From NCBI RefSeq assembly GCF_000003815.2, contig NC_049994.1, positions 11,347,736 through 11,411,735 on the forward strand: DNA of 64,000 bases, written 5' to 3'. The notes beneath the pieces were generated by a model. It worked only from the letters and a program-made list of their open reading frames with translations, was not told the DNA's origin and ran no database searches. This stretch comes from Branchiostoma floridae (Eukaryota > Chordata > Leptocardii > Amphioxiformes > Branchiostomatidae). Made by a program: the position numbers and the translations under genes. Of the stretch, positions 21,801 to 34,440 are shown one piece after another (the first letter of the stretch is position 1; each line of letters starts with the position of its first letter).

Positions 21801-24800
21801 AGAACATCATGTAAATCACATCTAAAACACGAGCCTAGCATCGTAACCACGTGTATATGAATATCCATTGGTGAGAAAATCTATGGTGTGCAAAACCATT
21901 GGTCTTACCTTGTACAGCCTTACTACTTCCATGAATCTAGCTCTAAAAGTATTTAACCCAATGCCCAATAATCTCATACCTTGTTAGATATTCTATAACA
22001 ACACAGAACATGAAAGGCAAAGATTTTACCTTCCTGCCAGTGACATATGTGGTGTCCAGACTTTAACGTGGTTCAAAGTGATAGTCGACAGATCATCGTA
22101 TGAGGACGGAGTCCATGATAATCTGGGGTCATACCAGTGCTGTAATAGAAAATACATTATCAATAGTTTAGAGAAAAAACATATATTGGGTTTGGTAAAT
22201 TTTTCCTTCAAGTAATTGTTAAGAATACTTTATTTAACGCCGATTATAAAACGATGTAAAGTCTGACATTAATTCAGCCTAGCCTCTGGGCTGCCATTGT
22301 TGGAGTATGTTTTGTAAAATAAACAATTCATCAACGTTCTTTAGTTTGGTCATAATATGATGTACCATCATGAATTAACTTAATGCTGAAACGTACACAT
22401 GTGGATAATGGCACAGAAACACTCACCAGTTCAATACTGACGTCAGTTAGTATGGAGGGGACCGATTCATCCTGCAAGGGGGTCGAACATGAGTCATTTG
22501 GTGACCTTGACATTCATACAATAGCGTACCTTCTAAGATGGTGAAGACGTGTTGACGTGAAGACATGTGCATTTTGAACTGTTTCGTTTAAAGTCGAAGA
22601 TGGTTAGACATCCAGGTGATAAGATATGCCAAAAATCAGTCACTAGAATAGAAAATTGAGTAACATCAGGGTCATTTCACATGATACTAATGTTAAACGA
22701 AACACGCCCCAAACAGATACTCAAGCAACTGGATATGAATTTGGAAAATGTCAGAGTTTGAACATGAAACATGACCGTTTCCAATATCATATCCAGTTGC
22801 TTGAGTAACTGTTTTGGGCGTGTTTCGTTTAGTACTAGTATCATGTGAAATGATGCAGTATCCTGATGTCACTCAATTCTCATTCCCTCTAATCAATTTG
22901 CCAGTCCGTTTGCGAAACGTAAAACAAGATGATAATCCTAACCAGGCTGATGACGGCGTTGATAGTTCCAGCTATGGTGATGTACACGCCATTGTCGGTA
23001 GGGGGCAGGTCAGCACTGTAAACAGACCTGTTGAACTTGTCCAGCAGCAGCTGAGTACGTTTGTCCTCTGAAACGCCAGGGAAGAGGAAGTCAACCAGCA
23101 TCAGTCAGTCAAGAAGTTCAAACACTTTGCAGTAAATCTTATGATGATATAAAGAAGCCATATGTACCCTATTTTGAAGTCTATGCAGTCAGGAAGGTTG
23201 AAGGAATGACAAAACACAGATTACGGTTGCAGAACGATAGATCTTCTTTCGTATTCTTTCACTTATCTCACTCATTGACTGTGTTGTGTCTATCCGAATC
23301 TGTACGCTTTTCGATATTTTCGTTGCAATTTACAGCATATATTTGCTACTTAAGCAGCTAACTTTGAAGTGTGAACTTCGGAAACGGGCGAATTAAAAAT
23401 CGATGCGCGCGCATCTAACCTTCTACAGACGATTTAGACTTGTACCTATACACTCTGGTAGGTCCACGTCCCAGGCTCCATCTGTGCACTTGGCCATGGA
23501 CTCCCCGCGCAGTGTGTACCCTGTCTCACACGTGTACGTCACAGTCTCTCCTGGCCAGTACCGGGGTCGTATGGGGTTTACACGAACACTTCTGGAGCGT
23601 ACCCGGTCACTGCAGAAAATGACTAGAAAACACAGATAGTATATTTGAAAGGATGATTTTGGATTGCCATGATTCAGAAACGTTTTTCAGTGTTTTGCAG
23701 CCATAGCAACTTAATTCTCATTTTGCAACAGATCGTGAAATGACGTGGAAATGGTAATCACATTATTTGAACCACATGACCACCACCATGTGTCTATATG
23801 TGGGTGTGGGAGTGTGTTGGGAGGGGGGTGCACTATTATTACCTTCGCGTGGAAGGTTATGTTTTCGGTTTAATATGGCATGCTGTTGTGTTTCAATATG
23901 TAGGTCAACAGCATATACTGTAACTCGAGTTATCCGTTGCGAAAAGGAAGGTCAAGTTCGAAAACAGTTGGCGTTGCCGCACCTGCCACCCACTGCCCGC
24001 CACCCCACTGCCCGCCACCCCACTGCCCGCCACCCCACTGCCCGCCACCCCAAGCGACTTTAAAAGGGAATAACTCAAGAAGGGGTTCACGGATTGTTAT
24101 GATTTTTTGTATGTAGATAGCTTAAATGATGCTTCATATAATGACATATTAATTATGCAAATTAGTATCTAATTTGAATAATTAATTATGCAAATTAGTA
24201 TCTAATTTGCATAATTAATTATGACATTTTGTAAACACGCTCAGTTCCATTATGGGACTATTGCAACATGTGACATTTGTAACTGAGAAGGAGAAGAATA
24301 TTTATTTTTGGTAAGGATATGTATTATGCATAATAAAGACCTAATTTTCATAATGAATGAGAAAATGCTATAATTTCATTTTGGTAAAGGAACTTCTTAC
24401 TTGTTGCATTAGGAAGTTATGTACAGGTGAACATCGTTGAACATTAATTATGCAAATGAGATCATAATTTGCATAAATTATTAGAAAATGCGATAAAAGC
24501 CTTCTTTCTTAACATAGACTGTGCACTTCTGTTGTTTGGTGGAGGAGATGATCAACTGATATAAGTTATACAAATGAGAACCTTATTTGCATAATTAATG
24601 ACAAACACACTGAATACAGCAGTTGTAGAGAAAGGTTAGGATCATTTGGCGAAGGTATGGGGTCGTGGATCTCTAGTTTATTTGTGTGTAGAAGACCAGC
24701 ATATATAACTCAAGAACGCCTGAATGGATTGTATTGATATTTGGTAGTAAAGGTTGAAATCATTTTGCGAAGGTATGGGGTCGAGGAACTCTTTGACTAG

Positions 24801-27800
24801 TTGGTTATCGCATTATAGTTGGACTATTTATTTGTTACTGTGTGATGACATGTGTAAAAATTTGGTTGATTTTGTATTATTAATAACTTGATTTCTTATG
24901 ATTGATTGCTTCTAAGGTTGAATGCCCCTTTAAAACTAATCATTTCTTCACCAACTTAACAAAATGCATCACAGTTGTTCATGTAAGTCTAAGGATTTCG
25001 CTCCACTCACCCCTATTTGTACACGGGATAAGGTCGCAGTACTCCCAGTTCCTGGCCTTGTCCGTATAGCACCATGGTCTCAGGGCACCGTCCGGGTTAC
25101 GGCAGTAGTTCTCTTCTAGATTCAGCCACTTGTACCTCTCCCCGGTATAAGCGCTTAGCTGCCAGTCCATGCACACTTTCTCTGATACTGTTGTGTTCTT
25201 CTTTCCTCTGTAGTTTCGGCCATTTCCATGGTAGCATTCTGGTAGGAGGGGGTGGCAATTTGAAATGTGTGAATCAAGGAGACATCCAGGTCATAAGATA
25301 ATCCAAAAATCAGTTACTCATCCGCTGTCTGTCAGTGACGAAAGATCGTGGATGCTATCAGAAACGTCTGACTGTTTCCAAAATCATGTCCATTTGCTTG
25401 AGTAACTGATTTTTGGTGCAAGTGTAACAAGAAAACTAGGAATTTAGGGAAACATGAATGCTTATTTTGAAACAGAATACAACAGAGGATGTAAAATACA
25501 ATTCCGTACCGTCGGAAACCCCTCCATAGACACAGTTGTCGTCTGGAAAGTCTTTACAGGGAGGAATGATCCTCAGCAGTTCTTCATCCACACAGGTTGC
25601 ACGGATCTCAGCGCACCACGATCGGCACGGATGGCGAACGCGTTGGTCGGAAGAACACTCCGGGAGAAGGTTGCAGCACGTGAACTCACGAATCTATAGA
25701 AAAAGGCGAGAGCACTTTGCCTCGATTTCTTCAAATGGTCGATCTGCACTTGTCATAGTACTAAATTTCTTTTTCAGAATTGAAACAAGTACACTGGCGT
25801 TGATGGCTATGTATTGGTTATGTTCTTTGGACAAAAACCTATAGGTTAAAGTTAACGTTGCCCGTGCATCTGTGACAGATGTTTAGGGGTGGCGCCCATC
25901 ACCATTTCTTTAGCCCTTTGGCCACACATTCGTGCAAGCCACTACAGTAGGGGGCTAATCCGCTGGTATGGAGTGATGCGTGTTTAACTCCCATATTCTT
26001 CCTCATTGGTGCTGAGTGCTAAGCAGAGAAAGTAGCATGTACCATTTTTAATGTCATTGGTATGACTCGGCAAAGGATCGAACTCACGACCTACTAGATG
26101 GTAGGTAATGGAGAAAAAGACAACATTCTAACGTTACGTGTATATATGCTACATTCTTATCTGCCATGATGTCTATATCTTGTCTGTATTGCAAAGATTG
26201 CGGTGCAAAGATGTCGGTATCTTGGTGAATGACTTTGCTCTACTTCACCTTGCATGGGCAACGACTTTGCTTCAATGGCTTCCGTTGTCAAGTTCAAATT
26301 GGCGTTCTATCATAGGCAAATGATGTGACCCGAAACAGTAAAAATCTCCCGCTTGTGGCTCACCTGTGGATGACAGGAACTTCCTGTGAGTTCGCTCGCG
26401 TCGGCCAGGTTTTCAGCCTCCTCTAGTTCCGTAGCGTTTCGATGCTGTAGAAAGTTTGGGAACGCCGTCCTGAATGAGCGCGGGCAAACTCTCCTCTCGT
26501 CCAACACTGATGGTATCGCTTCACAAGCTGAAACATCACGTGGCTTACTTTTAGTTGCTGTGTTTTAACTGGTCTGTTTATTGACACCAACGTATATCAT
26601 GTTAATACGATTATGAAGGTTAGATATCCAGGTAAACAATATTCAAATACAATTCTACTCTCCACAAATCAGTGGATATCACTCGAAACGTCCGGAATCT
26701 CTTATTTTGTCCAGTTGCTGTAATGATTGAATGGTATTTCAACACTTATGTTTCTGTTTATGTTTGCGTTTATGTCTACAAAGAAACGCCACTAGTCAAA
26801 CACATGATTGTATACTAATCGTTCTTATACACATACCAAATATAATTTAAAACGTGATGATGTTGATAATGAATTACAATACAATGTGAAACGTCAATGC
26901 TCAATTACTTACGACATTTTAGAAATATTTCTATGATTCATCAGTTTTCTTCTAACGGATGACAGAACTGTAGACAGTGGTTTATGATATTCTTTTCAAG
27001 GTATCTTATAGAAGATTTGATAAAGCATTACGGTATGTGGTAGAGTAACTACTGTGATAATTATTAAGTAAGGCCCATACCACAGTCTTCCTCGTCACTT
27101 CGGTCCCAGCAGTCAATATTCCCATCACATTTCTGGTACAGCCAGATGCACTTCGCCTTGTCACCGCATGGCCACGCTGCTGTGTCACAGGCCACAGACT
27201 CTACAGTTGAAGAAAAAGTCTGTGATTTGTCACAAAACACCAATCTACTGTGCTCTACTAATTATCCAAGTACTGTTTTGGATGAAATTTTGTAACATCA
27301 TTGTTATGAGTGAAATTCAATGTTTACGCGAAAGCATATGGGAGAAACGTCTGTTGATTTCATGGTAGACGCAACTACATCACTTGGACCTTCTGAGAAT
27401 AGAATGCTTGGAGCAAAACATCAATTTGTTGTCCCTATGTAAAGTATGTGCATACTTGTACACAACGGAGCTGTAGAGAGTTGTTATACCGTATGGCAAA
27501 GTAGTGGAACGCTCACCTCTTGGTATTGTTGAGAAAGTCGCGTTAAAATCAGTGATCAAAAGTTCTCCGAATCCTTCGCTTGTGAATAGAGCCGTTAGCT
27601 TATAACTTTCAGTTATGATGGACACGGGCTGGTCATGTCCGCAGTATTTACCTGAATGGAACAAAAATAAATTTGATAAGTGGTGATTCTATGCCGGTTT
27701 ACAGTTTAAACTACAGTTTAAAGGCTCCTAAAACATTTAAAAAATAGAGAAATACGCCTGAAATGGAATTAATGATGGTCTAGACGAGAACTATCTATAG

Positions 27801-30800
27801 ATCAGGGATCTTCACTTTTGACCTAGCGCATTCGCTGTTCAAACCGTTAACTGTTAAATAGCTGATGTTAAAAAAGACCTGATTTATTACTTTCATTGGT
27901 GTAGCTTTATTTTTGTCTCACCCTGCAGTTGTTTCGTTATTATTGATGTAAACATGTGGTAAAGGATAAGTTTACATTGGTTCTGAAAATCATAGAAAAT
28001 ACCAGAGTGATGTAACTATGTTATAGACTTCTATGACGATATATTCTTTACTACATTATTCTGTATCAATTGAAGGGAATACGATATCTGCTCACCCCTG
28101 AATTTGTGAAGTCCGTCTGGGTGGTCTCCATCGAAAACCTCTACATGATCGTACGGACAGTCACGCCGCCACCGCTCCCCACTTATTGAGAAGTGAGTGA
28201 ATGTCAGGTTTATCTTCATGTGTGGCTCAACCTAAGGCAAGGAGAAGAAATAAAAGGTAGGTAAAGCCTTTTGTGCCAGTAGGGGTAGTGAATTGTTATC
28301 CCGAGTCAAGGACATGGTCAGGGAATTTGAAAGAGGAGCTCATTTCTCTCCCCTCTCACTTTCCCAGCCGAAATCGGGTAGCATTTCACATTTGTCTACA
28401 TACTTGAACCGTGAATACTGCATTTTGGGGGTTACACATACATGGTGGCTGTATGTGGACCCCGTATCTTTATTGGTTTGGGTTATTTCTCACCTAAATG
28501 TGGCAAAGCACCAAAATGCACAACAGCAAAGAGCACCGAATGTGGATGTTAATCTGCATCAGCATGTTTTTTTTTTACTGATCTAATAAAATAATCAGGT
28601 CAGCAAGTCTTAATTTGCTAAAAAAAAGTTGCCAACAGGACAGAAAGAAACATAGCATTACCGATATCGTCCATCTGCATTTCCGGCTTCGGGATGTTGC
28701 AGCACTGAAGGACAATGTGCTGTTGGTCAGGGCGTCTTCACAGGCAGAATACTCGGACCATTTGTTTCCTTGAAAAAAAAGCAAATAACTCAATAGAATA
28801 ATTATTCAATCAGTGACTCTTGCGAACACGTAAAATACCTCCAGACTAGGTCATTCCATGATCAAGGTGTATTGAACAGACACCGAAAATTTAGAGGTAC
28901 TTATTTTACGTGTTTTCAAGACCGATGAACCTCTTCGACAACAACAAATAACATACAGCACTTGAGAACAACATCAACGACATCAATATCAGCAACCATT
29001 CCAGATTCGTCCAAGACACATCTTTTGTTGGTCATTTTTACAAACATTTCAGGGTGGCCAACCTCATCTTCAGCAAGTACAATGTAAAAGGACTTGTGAT
29101 TCTAGTAATAGGTTAGCAAAGCTGACATACTGCCACAAGCCGGCACACCACACAAGCTCGGCCTCGGCATGTTGTGACGATCCAGTACATAACACCAGGG
29201 CTCACTGTACTGTCGTGCAGGGTTTCTGCAGAAGTTGTCGTCCAAGTTCCACTTGTTTATGTCGTCTTGTGCCTGCATCAAACCAGTCAGACATCATTGA
29301 GTTATTGACTCCTTTGTGTCTGTTGTGTGTTTGTGTTGGTTTGTGTCCATAGCTATTTGAATACATTGTCAATAGAATGGTAGGAAGTCAGTGAGTGGGA
29401 AAATGACTGCAAAAGTTAGTTGTGCCAGTTTGAACAGCAGGAAGTGGAGGTAAGAGGTGGTGGAACTAGTCCTTCATCAGACATGACAGTCCGGATAAGG
29501 GGGTTAACAGAAGAAGCCACTATTTTATGGGGAGGTGTTGGTTGGACTGTCTGTTATTCAAAATATTCTAAATAATCACACCGTGATTCATAAAATTGAA
29601 GATGATTTTCTGCTTTTGGACGTAAAAGAAAGTTGCATATAATGCTATCATAATTATTAGAGCCTTTCCTCATCCACCCTTTCGAGTACAGCGATTAGTT
29701 TGATTAGTGTAGGCCACATGTGTAACATTACCTACCATGTTTTTAATTTCCTTCCAATCGAGACAGACTTCCCTTTTTGCAGTTCTTTTGCGCAAGCCTC
29801 TGTAGTTTTCTCCCCATCCGTTATAGCTATCTAAAATGGTTAGAAAATAAGCAGCGTTAATTAACAAAAGCTGACTCGCGAGGGATAGATAATGTGTCTG
29901 TTGCTATATGCTGACAAATATCCTAGAAGCTCCCAACCTGACAACACAATATTACAATTATTCATTTCAAACTGACGCCGTAAAAAAAGTGGCCAATGGC
30001 CTACCTTCAGTTTGTGGCGGGTAATAACAGTCGTGCCATGGCAACGGGTTGACGTCATAGATGTCGTCCGTTATCCAGCAATCCCACATGACTTCGCGCC
30101 ACCAGGAGTAACACATCGGAACCATCCTTAGAAAAAAACAAAGACCACAGCTTCTTTCTAGAATACACACTGCTAACAGTGCTAGTAACAGGTGACATAA
30201 GTATGTGTGCAATACATGCCTTATAGGAAAATGTCCAACTGCAGCCTCGTTTTGGTGCGTGACCCTGGGAAATCGAACATGGCCGCCGTAGCTGGAAATA
30301 GGCACTGACGTTCCGGAAGTCGGAAGTTTGATGACGTCAGGAGCGAATCAACAATCGCGAGAAGACGGGGTCTACAACCGTCCCGGTTCAGTGAGGGTTG
30401 ATGGCTAAAACTTGACCCATCAAATTTGAATGTGAAAGAATTACACATTGCCACAAGGGGTAAAATAATGGACACAAACCTTTGATTGACACACTTTGGA
30501 GCGAGAATTGCGCAGTGGAAAGCTATGAGCTCAGGATGAAAGCATCCCGCTCGGTACTGACTTAGCTCGAGGGTGGTGTTGAACGCCACCGACATTACAA
30601 CAGCTGAGACATCAGCGTGTCCCAGCAAGTTGGGTAGAGACATCTCGTCATAGGTGATGCTTCCTTTGCAGAAACCCAACTGTTGTGGTATCTCCTGGCA
30701 TTCTAAGAAGCAGAAACATGTATTAAAGATTGCAGATACATGAAATGCATGCTCCCACCATGTTATCCCAGTATTAAACCATGCCACGGTGAGCTCGCCG

Positions 30801-33800
30801 CCATCTCTACGGTGGCAAAGGTGTTGTCTACCCGCTTAGTTTATTAGCTCATATAAGGAAATTTTTGCAAGGCCGGTTGGAAAGATAAGGTGTCACATAT
30901 TAAAGACCGTTTTCTAACAAGACATTTTCTAAGCCAGCCTGTTACAAATGGTGACCATACAGGCCAGGTATTTGCCATCCTCTCGCTATTGAATGATAAC
31001 GTCATATGAAATTACCGAAGGTAATGCAAATATCGACATCAAAGGACATTTACCGCATCCTCTTTCGTCACTTCCATCAAAGCAGTTTTCCAGTCCGTCA
31101 CAGCGGCTCTTAAAGGGTAAACATCCGGACCAGTCTGCGCAGCGGAATCTTTGATGTTCTTTCCACAACGCGAAATCCCCTTCCAGACAGGGGTCTCCTT
31201 TTCAGGAAAAGAAAAAAATGCATTTATAGAGGGACAATGAAAATATGTATATATCACATTGATAGCAACATCAGATTAACACCAACAACGACTGACTCAA
31301 GAATAGCATTAACAAATGGACAGTGAAAATATATCACAGTGATAGCAACAGCAGATAAACAACGTTAACAACAACAACAACTGTGATACCAGGACGCATC
31401 TGACCTCTGACCCTCAAGGACAGTTCAATGACCTTAATGATTTTATGACCTTCAGTTATCATTGATAAAAATTTGCTATTCTTTTTAGTTTTCCAAAGTT
31501 GTTTGATTTGTTGATCCAAAATAGATGTTTATGACTTATACTTTTGCGAACGTTTCATTCATTCAATCCTATGTTAGTAATTACTAGTATTTTTCTGTAT
31601 CTTGATTGGTTATGATTTTGTTAGGGCTGCCTTGTAAATAAGTTACCAAGGTATCTGAAGTGATCGCGACAAATGAAAGATTCACAAATAAATGCAGAAC
31701 TACAACAAGAAATTACATACCTTTGTACGTGGCGACGAAGGTGGCGTTAAATCCGGATGACGTGATCCATGCGTCAGTGTGAAAAACTACCGTCACTATG
31801 TTCAGCTTGGACGTAATTCGATCCTTCGGATACGTACCTTGGGCAGAAGTACTACCACAAAACTTTCCTCCTCCTATGACACATGAAATATAGATAAATA
31901 CACCTTAGCACAGATAACATATAGACGATTCATCAAACCCTAATTTAATTTCCCCTACAAAGTATCAAATAAAACCGGCCCATGTGCGTCACTTTTTCAT
32001 GAGTTCAGGCTTCGATAAAAATTGCCATTGCATATTTAGAATACGAGATATCAAAACTGGGAGTCCCTCTGTAGTACCATAAAAGGCCAGTAAGGGTCCC
32101 GAAATCTAACTATTCCATCCATGAACCTATAGTCTCCTGATAGAATTATAAGCTATTTTGCAGTCTTCAATACGCATGTGCGGGCGACAGGGATTATGGG
32201 TAATATGTCAAAGGTAAAGGCCCCATGAACATAAACATTGAGCCATTTTGCAGGTGCCATTACGTTCCAGACATTGTTACTCAAATCGAAACAATGGTCG
32301 ACACGACACACGTCTGATGGGCCGTCACCTTTGACATATTACCCAGGATTTCTGTTGCCAACATATGCGTAGTGAAACATCCAAAATGTTTTAATATCAT
32401 GAAATTTATTAGATTCAATGTTAAACACATACTAGTACCTAGAACACGATTGCTTCTGGGACTTCCCTCATACAACAGGACATAGTCATAGTCACAGTCT
32501 TGTTGAAATTCAAGATCGAAATTGTCGAATGTCACGGTTATGGACATGGAGGCGTTCACGACGATGGTCCAGTTGCACCAAAGGTTGCTGTCATAGCTTT
32601 CTGGATAGTTCGGTGAACTAAAAGTCCCCTCGTCTCCAGTTAGGGTGGAGCCACATGACGAAGTACCTGAGACTACGACAAAAGATAATAATGTCAATCA
32701 CTCATGTAGTAGCCCTGACAGTGTTACACAATCTTTCGCTGGCTGGGATAATGACTGGGGCGGCGGCAATATAGAACAGACCGCTAGGAGCGCGATTTTA
32801 GTCAAGCNNNNNNNNNNNNNNNNNNNNNNNNNNNNNNNNNNNNNNNNNNNNNNNNNNNNNNNNNNNNNNNNNNNNNNNNNNNNNNNNNNNNNNNNNNNNN
32901 NNNNNNNCGTTTATGAAGGTTAGACATCCAGATACACAATATTCAAATGTCTAGTTAGATGTACATGTATTGACTTATTCTGCCAGTTCATTCTAGTGAT
33001 GCTGAAGAAGAGTGATGGATGTCACTCGAAACGTACGGAACTAAATCTCCATTTTTATCCAGCTGTAGAGATTGAATTGTATTTGAATACAAATGCCTGT
33101 ATTTCATGACTTTAAAATATATCTTAAAAATGGGACCTGAAATATCTAAACTTGGAAATTGTAATAGGCGGAGGTATATACAGAATATAGTTAAGAATCA
33201 TACTGTATATATGACGTCGACGATCATGTCCCGATCATGTCTCACGAAAACATACATACAAAATCTAAAGACAAAACGGCTACATTATAGTTTGGATTGC
33301 CTGGATGTAGTGGTAATGCATTGTGGAAAAGACTTACGTATACTCCAACTTCTCTCCAATTCATGCATGTCCCTCCTGTAACCGTTCTATTCCGGCTGCC
33401 TCTGTAGTTCTCTCCCCAGCCGTTGAAGCAATCTAAAACATGGTAAAATGTAAGGGGAAAATCATGTTAAAGTTAAGTTCGCGGTAGTGCCATACACTGT
33501 AATCACATACTGTAATGGAAAGTTTTCGCGGTGTTTTTGAATTTGCGGTAAGACTGCTTCGCGAAAACCGCGAACATAAAACCACCGCGAACATTTCTGC
33601 ATTGGAAAGAACACTATTGCCTTTTTCTTGCTAGCTCTAGCAAAGAATTCTATGCACCTTCTTTCTGCTGTGGGTAGTAACAGTCCGTCCATGGCAGAGG
33701 GTTGACGTAATAGAAATCGCTGACAAACCAGCAGTCCCACATGACTTCCCGCCACCAGGAATAGCACATCGGGATCATCCTGGACACGAAGGATACATCA

Positions 33801-34349
33801 ATCTCTTCATGATAGACGAAGTCACTTACCACAATTACGTACAGCAGTATGTACAGCATATGCATAGAAAAAGATCTGGATTATTTCACGTAGGCGTGAG
33901 ATCTTTGAACTCATGTCAACAATTACAAAGACTACCTGTTTCTGCTACACTTCGGAGCCAGAAGCGCACAGTGAAAAGTGACGACTTCAGGATGGGAGCA
34001 GACATCTTGGTTTCTCCAAGAAAGACGTCCTTGGCTTCTCCAGACGTCTTGTGCGGTTGTGAAGACACGGGAAGTGACAATCTCTGAGGAGTTCGTGTGT
34101 CCTACAAGGTTCGGCATAGACATCTTAGAGTAGGAGATGTGTCCTTTGCAAAATCCTAGTTCCTCTGGTATCGTATGGCACTCTAGTGAGGGAAATAAGA
34201 AGCGATGAAATGTTAAAAAACGGCAATGCGTAAAAAGCAAGGTAGGTATGAAGTACTGGGTTTGTATGTTTACCTCCATGAAAAATGGAAATATTGTATC
34301 TGATATGCGTGTGTGTGTGTGTCTATACTCCCCCTCTCTCTATTTATGC

Positions 34350-34389
<40 letters not shown>

Positions 34390-34397
34390 GCGTGTGC

Positions 34398-34440
<43 letters not shown>

